Shown in pieces: positions 25,614 to 35,047 of a DNA stretch of 64,000 nucleotides. The stretch is from JANQRZ01 sp965215165 (GTDB taxonomy: Bacteria; Bacteroidota; Rhodothermia; Rhodothermales; JANQRZ01), in the NCBI GenBank assembly GCA_965215165.1, contig CBDCCX010000006.1, positions 1,736,001 through 1,800,000 on the forward strand, in the 5' to 3' direction. The notes under the pieces were generated by a model. It saw nothing but the letters and a program-made list of their open reading frames with translations. It searched no databases and had not been told where the DNA came from. Numbering within the stretch: the first letter of the stretch is position 1; the number at the start of each line of letters is the position of its first letter. The position numbers were made by a program, and so were the translations under genes.

Positions 25614-28600
25614 ATGACCCGCACGCTCCCCCTCCTGCTCGTCGCCGTCGCCTTCGCGCTGTCCCTCCCGGCCCAGGCACAGGGCCGCTACGACCTCCCG
25701 GACTTCCTCTTCGACCCGAGCTACTACTCGAGCCGGATCTACGAGAAGAAGGCCGTGATGGACGGCAACGAGGTCGCCCTCACGTTCTTCAACTACGGCC
25801 TGCTCGGTGGCCTCGGCGAGATCCGGGGCAACTGGCCGCAGGGCGAGTCCAACTCGTACATCGGCGACGTCCTCCCGGTGGTCGGGGCCGAGGTGCCGAT
25901 CGACACCGACGGCGACGGCGTGGCCGACACGCTCCTCATCAACACCGTCACCACGCGCGGCCCGCGCACCGGGGCCGACGGCCCGCAGAGCGGCTCCGGC
26001 ATCTTCTGGGGATTCGAAGCCAAGCCCGGCTTCGCCTCGGACACCTTCGTCTCGGCCGACGGCGACGTCGAGGAGAACCCCCGCCCGGCGCTCTCGACCG
26101 CCCCGGGGACGTGGCCCGCGTTCTGGCCCGACCAGCCGACCTGGCAGGACCCCGACGGCGGGGCCGACTGGAACGGCTTCTTCGGGCGCGACCAGTTCCA
26201 GGCCGACCTCGAGACCTACTTCTGGGTGGACGACCACAACGACCGCGAGATCACCGACCCCCAGGGCTTCGGCTTCCCTTCCTTCCAGGCGGACTCGCTC
26301 CGGCCCGAGCGCGACGGGATGGGCCTCGAGATGAAGGTGCGCGGCTTGCAGTGGAGCCAGTTCCTCGCCCAGGACGCCATCTTCTGGCTCTACGAGGTCA
26401 CCAACACCTCGACCACCACCTACCCCCGCGTCTCGGTCGGCCTCACCGTCGGGAGCTGCGTCGGCGAGACCGGCAGCGGCGGCAGCGAGTGCCAGGACGA
26501 CCTCGCCTTCTTCGACCAGGCCAACCGCATCGCCTACTCGTGGGACGCCGACGGCGTCGGCGGCGAGGGCGACCCCACCGGCTACGTCGGCTACGCCTTC
26601 CTCGAAAGCCCCGGCGACGATAGCAACGGCATCGACGACGACGGCGACGGCGACCCCACGACCGACCTCGGCATCGACGAGATCACGATGCTGCCCTACG
26701 TCCCGGCCGGCCTCGAAGGCGATGCCAACATCTTCGAGCAAGGCGACTTTACGCCGCGCGTCCTCGCCGAGGGCGACCCGCTCATCCTGATCGACGTCCA
26801 GACCGGCGAGCGCGAGACCGCCTACGTCGGGCCGGACCCCACCGAGGTTGTCTCCCAGGGGCGGACCTACACCGTCGGCCCAGGCACCGTCCTCGAAGAG
26901 ACCCAGCGCGTGCTCAGCGGGCGCGAGGACGACATCATCGTGACCGAGAAGAACCTCGTCGACGAGGACCTCGACGGCCTCATCGACGAGGACGAGAACC
27001 TCCACCTCGCCCGTCGCTTCCAGAACCTCGAGGGCGGGGTCGAGGTGCTCCCCCCGCTCCGCTTCAAGGACTACGTCGGCTTCGCCGCCGCCGTCCAGGG
27101 CCGCGCCCCGACGACGGCCGACTCGGTCCGGTTCGGCCTGCTCAACCCGATGATCGACGAGTCCCGCGCCGACGGCCTCGACAACGACGGCGACTGGGAC
27201 GTGGTCGAGGACGACGTCGGGGCCGACGGCGTGGCCGGCACCGGCGACGAGGGCGAGGGCGACGGCGTCCCCAGCCCCGGCGAGCCGAACTTCGACGCCC
27301 TCGACGTCACCGAGTCCGACCAGGTCGGCCTCACGTCGTTCTTCTACTTCACCCCGCCGAGCGCGCTCAACATGGGCCAGGACCGCGAGCTGTGGCGGGC
27401 CATGACGCCGGGCTTCTTCACCACCAACCAGGAGCTGACTGACCAGCAGCCCCAGGGCGTCGACGGCGACTTCATCTTCTCGTCGGGCTACTTCCGCCTC
27501 GAACCCGGCCAGACCCTCCGCTTCTCGCTCGCGACGGTCTTCGGCAACGACCTCGAGGACATCACCAACAACACCCAGACCATCCAGGAGATCTACAACC
27601 GCAACTACCAGTTCGCCCGGCCGCCGGACCGCCCGACGCTGCGCGCGGTGCCAGGCGACGGCCGCGTGACGCTCTTCTGGGACGCCAAAGCCGAGGACTC
27701 CGTCGACCCGATCCTCGGGATGGACTTCGAGGGCTACCGCCTCTTCAAGAGCACCGACCCGTTCTTCGAGGACGCCGCCGTCGTCAACGACGTGGCCGGC
27801 AACGAGGCCATCCTCGTGCCAACGTGGCAGTACGACCTCGCCGACGGCGTCGAGGGGGTCTACACGTCGAGCGACCCGCGCGTGCAGGGCGTGCCGTTCC
27901 CGCTCGGCCGCGACACGGGGCTGCAATACTCGGTCGTCGACACGCTCGTCAACAACGGGCAGCGCTACTACTACGCGCTGACGGCCTACGACACCGGCTC
28001 GCCAGAGTTTTACCCGGCCGAGAACAACTTCGCCGTCTCGGTCAAAGAGGACGGCGAGGTGGTGACAGGCGAGAACGTGGTCGAGGTGATCCCGAACGCG
28101 CCCGTCGCCGGCTACGAGGCGGCCCGCGTTGTCGGGATGGTCGAGCAGGTGGCCGGCCCGGCCACGGGCGAGGTCGCCGCCGAGATCCTCGACCCGCGCA
28201 TGGTCGAGGAAGGCCGCACCTACCGCCTCGGCTTCACCGGCGACGGCCTCGTGGCTGACAGCTTCTTCGTCGAGGTCGGCGGCGAGGTCATCGCCGAGGC
28301 CCCGGTCGACGACGAGCTTTCGACCGTCTTCAACGGCGTCCGCTTCCTCTTCGACAACGACGACCTCACCATCGACCGCGACTCGACGGGCTTCGTCGAC
28401 GAGCAGGAGGACCTAGTCAACATCTTCAGCAACCGCACAGACATCGACATCGACATCGTCGTCCCGCCCCCCCCGCGCCAGTGGCGCTTCCAGGGGTCGC
28501 TCGTCCCCTACAACTATGAGATCCGCTTCTCCGACGCCCTCGTCGGGCAGTCCATCGGCGGGTTCCCGCTCGGGACGGGCGTCTCAGCCCCGTCGCCGGC

Positions 28601-29243
28601 GGCGCGGGCTACCAACTTCACCGTCTACAATCTCACGCTCGACCGGCCGGCCGAGTTCGTGTTCTACGAGGAGGCCGGGGGCAACTCGAACGGGCGGTTC
28701 GATGCGTTCGAGTACATCTTCATCTACGACGATGTGGATGGCGACCCGGCTACGCCGCCGGAGCCGACCTTCACCGTGCGCCCGGCCAGCACTGCCCCGG
28801 CCGGGGCCTTCCCCGGCGAGGGCGACGTGTTCCTGCTAGCGACGCTCAAGCCGTTTTCGCCGCGCGACGCCTTCGCCTTCTCGACCGTCGCCGCGCGCGT
28901 GGACGAGGCCGAGGCAGCGGCCCAGCTCGACCGCATCCGCGTGGTCCCGAACCCCTACGTCGCCGCCGCCTCGTGGGAGCGGCCCCTCGCGCCGACCGTC
29001 ACCACGGGCCGCGGCGAGCGCCGGATCGACTTCATCCACCTCCCGAAGGACGCCCGCGTCCGGGTCTACAACGTGCGCGGCGCACTCGTCTGGGAGGGCC
29101 GCCACGAGGGGGGAATCGACGACGGGACGGTGAGTTGGGACCTCCGCTCGCGCGAGAATCTGGACGTCGCCTACGGGGTCTATTTCTACCACGTCGAGGC
29201 CCCGATTGGCGCGAAGACCGGCAAGCTGGCCCTGATCAAGTGA
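25614..29243 (+). CDS. Large secreted protein with calcium-loop-like repeats, associated with the TonB receptor
   Basis: 1209 residues. Signal peptide MTRTLPLLLVAVAFALSLPAQAQ. Several Asp-rich loops resemble calcium-binding thrombospondin-3 or dockerin loops: DTDGDGVADTLLI (about 100), NGIDDDGDGDPTTDLGID (about 342), DEDLDGLIDEDENLH (about 450) and DGLDNDGDWDVVEDD (about 520). A fibronectin-III-like stretch runs from about 675 to 820. The end (VVPNPYVAAASWE, RVRVYNVRGALVWEG, YGVYFYHVEAP, TGKLALIK) is a diverged sorting-domain-like module. I know of no established function. It lies between a TonB receptor and a PorV-like gene, a recurring trio in these phyla, and may be the substrate-capturing partner of the receptor in place of SusD (inference). 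Confidence 0.75.
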   Translation: MTRTLPLLLVAVAFALSLPAQAQGRYDLPDFLFDPSYYSSRIYEKKAVMDGNEVALTFFNYGLLGGLGEIRGNWPQGESNSYIGDVLPVVGAEVPIDTDGDGVADTLLINTVTTRGPRTGADGPQSGSGIFWGFEAKPGFASDTFVSADGDVEENPRPALSTAPGTWPAFWPDQPTWQDPDGGADWNGFFGRDQFQADLETYFWVDDHNDREITDPQGFGFPSFQADSLRPERDGMGLEMKVRGLQWSQFLAQDAIFWLYEVTNTSTTTYPRVSVGLTVGSCVGETGSGGSECQDDLAFFDQANRIAYSWDADGVGGEGDPTGYVGYAFLESPGDDSNGIDDDGDGDPTTDLGIDEITMLPYVPAGLEGDANIFEQGDFTPRVLAEGDPLILIDVQTGERETAYVGPDPTEVVSQGRTYTVGPGTVLEETQRVLSGREDDIIVTEKNLVDEDLDGLIDEDENLHLARRFQNLEGGVEVLPPLRFKDYVGFAAAVQGRAPTTADSVRFGLLNPMIDESRADGLDNDGDWDVVEDDVGADGVAGTGDEGEGDGVPSPGEPNFDALDVTESDQVGLTSFFYFTPPSALNMGQDRELWRAMTPGFFTTNQELTDQQPQGVDGDFIFSSGYFRLEPGQTLRFSLATVFGNDLEDITNNTQTIQEIYNRNYQFARPPDRPTLRAVPGDGRVTLFWDAKAEDSVDPILGMDFEGYRLFKSTDPFFEDAAVVNDVAGNEAILVPTWQYDLADGVEGVYTSSDPRVQGVPFPLGRDTGLQYSVVDTLVNNGQRYYYALTAYDTGSPEFYPAENNFAVSVKEDGEVVTGENVVEVIPNAPVAGYEAARVVGMVEQVAGPATGEVAAEILDPRMVEEGRTYRLGFTGDGLVADSFFVEVGGEVIAEAPVDDELSTVFNGVRFLFDNDDLTIDRDSTGFVDEQEDLVNIFSNRTDIDIDIVVPPPPRQWRFQGSLVPYNYEIRFSDALVGQSIGGFPLGTGVSAPSPAARATNFTVYNLTLDRPAEFVFYEEAGGNSNGRFDAFEYIFIYDDVDGDPATPPEPTFTVRPASTAPAGAFPGEGDVFLLATLKPFSPRDAFAFSTVAARVDEAEAAAQLDRIRVVPNPYVAAASWERPLAPTVTTGRGERRIDFIHLPKDARVRVYNVRGALVWEGRHEGGIDDGTVSWDLRSRENLDVAYGVYFYHVEAPIGAKTGKLALIK

Positions 29244-29298
29244 CGAGCTGCGAACGCCGAACGTCGAGCGACGGGCGGCACCTGAACCGAGCGATATC

Positions 29299-30309
29299 AT
29301 GAAGAAAGCGATTCTCTTTTCGGCCGTCCTCGCGCTCGCGGCGCTGCCCGTGCACGCGCAGGACAAAGTGGGCACCACGGCGGCTCCGTTCCTCGGGATC
29401 GGCGTCGGCGCGCGTGCGCTGGCGATGGGCGGGGCGCAGGTAGCGCAGGTGCGTGGCCCGAGCGCGCTCCACTGGAACCCCTCGGCCGTCACCGCGATGA
29501 CCGCCAACGGGGCCGAGTTCTCGAACTCCGAGTGGTTCGTCGACTCGCGCCACCAGCACGCCGCGCTCGTCTTCAACGCCGGCGGCCTCGGCCACTTCGG
29601 CGTCACCGTCACCGCGCTCGACTACGGCGACGAGCTCGTGACGACGGTCGAGAACCCCGACGGCACTGGCGAGCAGTGGGACGCGCTCGACCTCGCCGTC
29701 GGCGTCTCGTACGCGAGGGCGCTCACCGACCGCTTCTCGGTCGGCGGGACGGTCAAGCTCGTGCGCCAGCAGATCTGGAACGAGTCCGCCCAGGGCGCGG
29801 CGCTCGACCTCGGGGTGACCTACGACACCCGTTTCCAGGGCATCCGCATCGGCATGGCGATGACCAATTTCGGGACCGACATGCGGCTGGCCGGGCCGGA
29901 CCTCCGCCAGGCCATCGACATCGAGCCGGGCGAGGCCGGCAACAACGACCGTCTCGGTGCCAACCTCGAGGTCGACGAGTGGCCGATGCCGCTCGTCTTC
30001 CGCGTCGGCGTCTCGGCCGTGCCCTTCCGCACCGCCGAGCAGCGCGTGACGGTGAGCGCCGACGGCAGCGCGCCCTCGGACGCGTCCCAGAGCGCGAGCT
30101 TCGGCGCGGAGTACGCCTGGAGCGATATCCTCTTCGTGCGCGGCGGCTGGCGGCAGGCCTTCGGCCCGGCCGAGGACGGCGGCTGGACGGCCGGCTTCGG
30201 CCTCCGCTACGGCCTCAACCGCCGGCTGGCCGGCTACTTCGACTACGTCTTCCAGAACTACCAACCCTTCGGCACGCCGCAGATGTTCACCCTCGGCGTG
30301 ACCTTCTAG
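29299..30309 (+). CDS. PorV/PorQ family outer-membrane protein
   Basis: 336 residues. The signal peptide (ending PVHAQD) is followed by the family's opening FLGIGVGARALAMGGAQVAQVRGPSALHWNPSAV (abridged), then a transmembrane barrel in the FadL/OmpP1-like fold closing PQMFTLGVTF. PorV acts in T9SS by carrying cargo from the translocon to the attachment complex; PorQ is a related accessory factor. A copy encoded inside a sugar-utilisation locus may be dedicated to the secreted proteins around it (inference). The 56-base leader carries GAACG/CGAAC words shared with the leader of malF. Confidence 0.85.
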   Translation: MKKAILFSAVLALAALPVHAQDKVGTTAAPFLGIGVGARALAMGGAQVAQVRGPSALHWNPSAVTAMTANGAEFSNSEWFVDSRHQHAALVFNAGGLGHFGVTVTALDYGDELVTTVENPDGTGEQWDALDLAVGVSYARALTDRFSVGGTVKLVRQQIWNESAQGAALDLGVTYDTRFQGIRIGMAMTNFGTDMRLAGPDLRQAIDIEPGEAGNNDRLGANLEVDEWPMPLVFRVGVSAVPFRTAEQRVTVSADGSAPSDASQSASFGAEYAWSDILFVRGGWRQAFGPAEDGGWTAGFGLRYGLNRRLAGYFDYVFQNYQPFGTPQMFTLGVTF

Positions 30310-30366
30310 CAACGCACGCCCCGGCCTCGGCCGGTTTCTCCCCAACCACAACACAGGTAGCAACCC

Positions 30367-32034
30367 ATGAACACCGCTACGCGACACCTATTCCTGGGAC
30401 TCGCGCTCCTGCTCTCGGCCGCTCCGGCCTGGGCGCAGAGCGACGTCGTCTTCCAGGTAGACATGAACACGGCGATCACGAACTGCGCCTTCACGCCAGG
30501 CGAGGACGTGGTCAGCGTCCCCGGCACCTTCAACAACTTCGACACGGGGGCCGACCCGCTCAGCGACGACGGCACCAACGGCGACACGGCGGCCGGCGAC
30601 GGCATCTACGCCACCACGCTCTCGCTCGAAGACGGCCCCATCGAGTACAAGTTCTGGGCGAGCGACCCGCTCGGCTGGGAGGACAACCAGGACACCGGCA
30701 GCACCAACCGCGAATACGAGGTCGACGGCGACGCGACGCTCCCCGTCGCTGACTTCTTCAAGGCCAACGGCATCGCCGACCAGTGCGACTCCGAGACCGA
30801 GACCTACGAAGTCGTCTTCCAGGTCGACATGTCGGTCCAGATCAACATGGGCAACTTCGACCCTGAGACCGATGTCGTGACCGTAGCGGGTGGAGGTCCC
30901 GGCGGCACTCCAGGCATCAACGGCTGGAACTCGTCAGCCGACACCCTCGCCCAAGACCCGTTCGACCCCGAGATCTACGTCGGCCTCGTCACGGCCGACC
31001 TCCTGGTGCCGAGCACACAGAGCTACAAGTACATCATCGGCGAGCCGGGCGACGCCGCGCCCGACGGCTGGGAGAACGACCCCGACAAGACCTTCGAGGT
31101 CACCGGCGATGAGACCGACCAGAGCGGCAACGGCATCCCCGAGGTCATCCTCCCGGTCCGTTTCTTCAACAACGCCAGCCCGGAGGATTTTCTCGACGCG
31201 CCCGCCACAGTCACGTTCAACGTGGACCTCCGCACGGCCTTCCAGCTCCTCGACGACGAGGGCGAGATCCCGGCGAACTCCGCCGCGACGGAGTTCACCA
31301 CCACCATCGGCGGCCTCTACATCAACGGCCCAGCGGTCGGGCAGTCGAATGCCGACGACATCAACGACTGGGCCGACTGGGGACCCGACGGCCTCGGCTC
31401 CATCGAGACGCGGGCGCTCAGCGACCCCGACGGCGACCGCATCTACACGGGCACCTACGAGTACGACGCCGGCACGATGCGTAGCCTGACCGGCAAGTTC
31501 GGCACCGACGGCTTCGACAACGAGGCCGCCGGCTTCAACGACCACCGCTTCTTCATCGACCCCGGCACCCAGACGATCACCGTCGTCTTCGGCTGCATGA
31601 GGCAGGAGGACGGGACCTTCGAGGACGACAACGGCCCCGGCGGCACCGGCGTCTACGACCCCTACGCCCTCGTCGACAACACCGCCACGCCCCCGACCTG
31701 CATGTTCGTCGAGAGCGGCGGCGAAGACGACATCAAGCAGACCGACGTTGAGGGGACGGGCGTGGTGCCGGTCGCGGCCGAGCTTCGGGCCAACTACCCG
31801 AACCCGTTCGCCGGCACGACGACGTTTGAGTATGCGCTCCCTGAGAGCGGGGCGGTCTACCTCGCGGTCTACGACCTGACCGGTCGCCAGGTCGCGGTGC
31901 TCGTGGACGCGGTGCAGACGGCGGACACCTACCGGGTGACGTTCGACGCGGCGGGCCTCGCTAGCGGCGTCTACGTGACGCGGCTCCGCGCCGGTGACAC
32001 GGTAATGAGCCAACGCCTGACGGTGCTGAACTAG
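30367..32034 (+). CDS. T9SS-exported protein with three probable starch-binding modules
   Basis: 555 residues. A signal peptide (ending PAWAQ) is followed by three related beta-sandwich modules, each opening with VVFQVDMN, VVFQVDMS or VTFNVDLR (about residues 26, 153 and 280). They carry motifs such as VSVPGTFNNFDTGADPL, YKFWASDPLGWEDN and YKYIIGEPGDAAPDGWEND. The GTFNNF and aromatic-Gly-Trp patterns resemble starch-binding CBM20/CBM48-type folds. A T9SS sorting domain follows (NYPNPFAGTTTFEYALP, VYDLTGRQVAVL, SGVYVTRLRAG). No catalytic domain is seen. Expected role: hold starch at the cell surface for the GH13 enzyme encoded next, comparable to SusE/F (inference). Confidence 0.78.
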   Translation: MNTATRHLFLGLALLLSAAPAWAQSDVVFQVDMNTAITNCAFTPGEDVVSVPGTFNNFDTGADPLSDDGTNGDTAAGDGIYATTLSLEDGPIEYKFWASDPLGWEDNQDTGSTNREYEVDGDATLPVADFFKANGIADQCDSETETYEVVFQVDMSVQINMGNFDPETDVVTVAGGGPGGTPGINGWNSSADTLAQDPFDPEIYVGLVTADLLVPSTQSYKYIIGEPGDAAPDGWENDPDKTFEVTGDETDQSGNGIPEVILPVRFFNNASPEDFLDAPATVTFNVDLRTAFQLLDDEGEIPANSAATEFTTTIGGLYINGPAVGQSNADDINDWADWGPDGLGSIETRALSDPDGDRIYTGTYEYDAGTMRSLTGKFGTDGFDNEAAGFNDHRFFIDPGTQTITVVFGCMRQEDGTFEDDNGPGGTGVYDPYALVDNTATPPTCMFVESGGEDDIKQTDVEGTGVVPVAAELRANYPNPFAGTTTFEYALPESGAVYLAVYDLTGRQVAVLVDAVQTADTYRVTFDAAGLASGVYVTRLRAGDTVMSQRLTVLN

Positions 32035-32068
32035 ACGCGCGGGGCGCTCTGCCTCACCTTTGAAACGA

Positions 32069-32137
32069 GTCATCCCCGCAGAAGCGGGGACCCACCGGGC
32101 CGCCAACGCTCTGGGTCCCCGCCTACGCGGGGATGAC
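32069..32137. repeat. Palindromic intergenic element (GTCATCCCCGC family)
   Basis: GTCATCCCCGC (32069-32079) is matched by its complement GCGGGGATGAC (32127-32137). Inner arms GCGGGGACCCA and TGGGTCCCCGC form a second nested match. Such elements are dispersed in many high-GC genomes. Here it lies between the starch-binding gene and the GH13 gene and may also stop transcription, though there is no T run. Confidence 0.8.
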
Positions 32138-32175
32138 GGTTTCGAGGGACTTATCCAAGCAAAAGACCAATTTCT

Positions 32176-35046
32176 GTGCTAAACTTCTTCCGACTCTTTT
32201 CCTTCCTTTTCCTCCTTCCCTGCGCCGCCCTCGCGCAGGGCACGCTCGACGTGACGTTCCGCTTTCTGCCGGACCTCACTGTGCCCGCCATCGCGCCGGT
32301 CGAGCGCGCGTTCCTGCCCGGCTCGTTCAACGACTGGGGGCCGAACACCGACGGGCGCATCAGCACCGGCGCGCCCTCGCAGATGGACTACGTCGCCGCC
32401 GAGGACGAGTACCGCTACACCGTGCCTCTCGCAATCGGCGAGGAGTATTTCTACAAGGTCCACTACCATCGAGACGAAGATGGTATCGACTACGAGTGGA
32501 TCACCGACCCGCTCGCCAGCGAGCCGTGCACCTTCGGCGGCTTCGGCTCCGACTGCCGCGTCGAGGTCCGGGACCCGATGCTGTTCCAGCTCGCGCGCGA
32601 GCAGAACAGCGCCGGTCAGGTCTTCGCCTTCTCCGCCAGTCTCTTTGGCACCGAGGCGTTTACCGACCTCCAGTTCCAGATCAACGACGGGCCGCTCCAG
32701 AACGGCCTCGCCTCGTACGACGACGAGTCGAACCTCTTCCGGGTCGAGCTCCTCGAGCCGGTCGCCGCGCCGGGCTACCTCCGCGTGGTCGCCACCGACG
32801 CGCTCGGCCGGACGGTCGAGGCTGAGGCCGGCATCCTTGCGGGCGGGATCGTCGACAAGCCTCGGCCTGCCGGATTGCAAGACGGCATCACCTACGTCGA
32901 CGACGGCACGGTCCGCCTCTCGCTCTTCGCGCCGTTCAAGGACTTCGTCCACGTCGTCGGCGACTTCAACGGCTGGACGGCCGACACCGAGAGCCTCCTC
33001 TTCCGCGACGCCGACGGCGACCCCGCGACGGCCGACTCCGTCTGGTGGTGGACCGAGCTGAAGCTGCCCCCCGGCGAGCCGGCCGTCTTCCAGTACCTCA
33101 TCGACGGCGAGCTGCGGATCGCCGACCCGTACTCCGCGCTCGTGCTGACGCCCGACGACCGGTTCATCGAAGAGGACACCTACCCCAACCTGCCGCCCTA
33201 CCCCGCCGAAGCCGGTGGGAGACCGGCGACGCTGCTCCGCCCCGGCCTCGATCCCTACGACTGGCAGGTGGACGACTTCGAGCGGCCTGCCCAGAAAGAC
33301 CTCGTGATCTACGAGTTGCTGGTCCGCGACTTCATCGCCGCGCACGACTACGACACGCTCGCCGACACGCTCGACTACCTCGACCGCCTCGGCGTCAACG
33401 CCATCGAGCTGATGCCCGTGGCCGAGTTCGGGGGCAACCTCAACTGGGGGTACCAGCCGCAGTTTCACCTCGCGCTCGACAAGTACTACGGCCCGCCCGA
33501 GCAGTTCAAGGCGTTCGTCGACGCCGCCCACGCGCGCGGCATCGCCGTCATCCTCGACGTGGTCTACAACCACGCCGACAGTCCCTCGCCGCTCGTCGAT
33601 CTCTACGGCTGCACCGAGGCGTCGCTCTACACCAACAACCCGCCGCGCCACCCGTTCAACGTCTTCTGCGACCTCGACCACACCGCGCCCGCCGTCCAGC
33701 ACTGGCTCGACCGCGCCAACCGGTGGTGGCTAGAGGAGTACCGCGTCGACGGCTTCCGCTTCGACCTGTCGAAAGGGTTTATGCAGACCGGCCCGTGGGA
33801 CGGCTACAACCCCGAGCGGATCGGCCTGCTGACGCGCATGGCTGACCAGCTCTGGGCCGTCGACGACCAGGCCCTCATCGTCCTGGAGCACCTCAATCCG
33901 AGTGCGCAGGAAAACCTCGAGCTCGCGACCTACCGCCGCGATGAGGGGCTGCCGGGCATGATGCTGTGGCACAACATGAACCGCGCCTACAACGAGAGCA
34001 CGATGGGGTATCTCAACGCCGACAGCGACCTCGGCGACACCTACCCGCCGGCGTGGATCAGCGGGATGCCGCTCTCGGGCGCGGTGACCTACATGGAGAG
34101 CCACGACGAGCAGTGGATGATGTTCAGGAACGTCACCTTCGGCAACAGCGCGGGCGCCTACGACGTGAAGGACCTGGGCGCGGCGCTCGACCGGCAGAAG
34201 CTGGCCGGGGCGTTCTTCTTCACCGTGCCCGGCGCGCGGATGCTGTGGCAGTTCGGCGAGGTCGGCTACGGGGCCGGCTCCCGCGAGTGCCTCAAGCCCG
34301 GCGACGGCACCAACGGCGACTGCCCCGCCAGCGCCCCCGGCCGCACCGGGCCGAAGCCGATCCGCTGGGAGTACGCCGACGACCCGGTCCGCCGCAACCT
34401 GTACCAGACGTGGGCCGCGCTCATCAACCTCCGGCGCGACTACGAGATCTTCACCAGCCCCGACACCCAGGTCTCCCTCGAGGTCGGCGCGGGCGACGCC
34501 TCGCGCTCGATCACCCTGACGCTCGACGACGCGCCCGACGGCGAGCCGAGCGGGGTCGTGATCGTCGGCAACTTCGGGCTCGTGGCGCGCGACATCTCGC
34601 AGGCGTTCCCGAGCAGCGGCACGTGGTACGAGTTCTTCACCGACACCGAGCGCGAGCTGTCGGGCACCAACACATCGGTCGTGCTCGACCCCGGCTTCGC
34701 CCGCATCTTCACGGACGTGGACGTGCCCTCGCCGGAGATCGACATCTACACCGTCGACGGCGAGGACGGACCGGCCGCGCCGCTGGCCTTCGGGCTGGGC
34801 AGCGTCTGGCCGAACCCGTTCGCCGAGTCGGCGACCGTCGCGTATTCGCTCGCCGCACCGGGTGCGGTGCGCCTGGAGGTCTACGACGTGCTCGGCCGCC
34901 GCGTCGCCGTCCTCGCCGACAGGCCGATGCCGGCCGGCGCGCACCACGCCACGCTCGACGGTGCCAGCCTCGCCGACGGGACGTACCTCGTCCGCCTCAC
35001 CGCCGGGGGCCGCACCGCCACCGCCCGCCTCACGCTCTTGCGCTGA
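32176..35046 (+). CDS. GH13 alpha-amylase-type glycosidase with T9SS sorting domain
   Basis: 956 residues, GTG start at 32176. Signal peptide ending CAALAQ; an N-terminal CBM/E-set module (AFLPGSFNDWGP); a second E-set (CBM48-like) module with VRLSLFAPFKDFVHVVGDFNGW (abridged); then the GH13 barrel (about 375-760). The four conserved regions are present: DVVYNH (Asp461), GFRFDLSKGF (nucleophile Asp530), IVLEHLN (acid/base Glu571) and ESHDEQ (Asp644). A C-terminal beta domain and T9SS sorting domain follow (VWPNPFAESATVAYSL, VYDVLGRRVAVL). It should hydrolyse alpha-glucan, perhaps with branch tolerance, at the cell surface. The architecture resembles pullulanase/isoamylase relatives, but specificity is not provable here. 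Confidence 0.92.
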   Translation: MLNFFRLFSFLFLLPCAALAQGTLDVTFRFLPDLTVPAIAPVERAFLPGSFNDWGPNTDGRISTGAPSQMDYVAAEDEYRYTVPLAIGEEYFYKVHYHRDEDGIDYEWITDPLASEPCTFGGFGSDCRVEVRDPMLFQLAREQNSAGQVFAFSASLFGTEAFTDLQFQINDGPLQNGLASYDDESNLFRVELLEPVAAPGYLRVVATDALGRTVEAEAGILAGGIVDKPRPAGLQDGITYVDDGTVRLSLFAPFKDFVHVVGDFNGWTADTESLLFRDADGDPATADSVWWWTELKLPPGEPAVFQYLIDGELRIADPYSALVLTPDDRFIEEDTYPNLPPYPAEAGGRPATLLRPGLDPYDWQVDDFERPAQKDLVIYELLVRDFIAAHDYDTLADTLDYLDRLGVNAIELMPVAEFGGNLNWGYQPQFHLALDKYYGPPEQFKAFVDAAHARGIAVILDVVYNHADSPSPLVDLYGCTEASLYTNNPPRHPFNVFCDLDHTAPAVQHWLDRANRWWLEEYRVDGFRFDLSKGFMQTGPWDGYNPERIGLLTRMADQLWAVDDQALIVLEHLNPSAQENLELATYRRDEGLPGMMLWHNMNRAYNESTMGYLNADSDLGDTYPPAWISGMPLSGAVTYMESHDEQWMMFRNVTFGNSAGAYDVKDLGAALDRQKLAGAFFFTVPGARMLWQFGEVGYGAGSRECLKPGDGTNGDCPASAPGRTGPKPIRWEYADDPVRRNLYQTWAALINLRRDYEIFTSPDTQVSLEVGAGDASRSITLTLDDAPDGEPSGVVIVGNFGLVARDISQAFPSSGTWYEFFTDTERELSGTNTSVVLDPGFARIFTDVDVPSPEIDIYTVDGEDGPAAPLAFGLGSVWPNPFAESATVAYSLAAPGAVRLEVYDVLGRRVAVLADRPMPAGAHHATLDGASLADGTYLVRLTAGGRTATARLTLLR

Positions 35047-35047
35047 C

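Noticed and set aside
25548..27926. 792-codon minus-strand frame opposite the large secreted protein
   Set aside because: Low-complexity V/G/E/D/A sequence typical of antisense reading of GC-rich genes; no signal peptide or motif.
25614..29243. Idea that the 1209-residue protein is a SusD homologue
   Set aside because: It lacks the lipoprotein signal and helical TPR-like make-up of SusD and is about twice the size.
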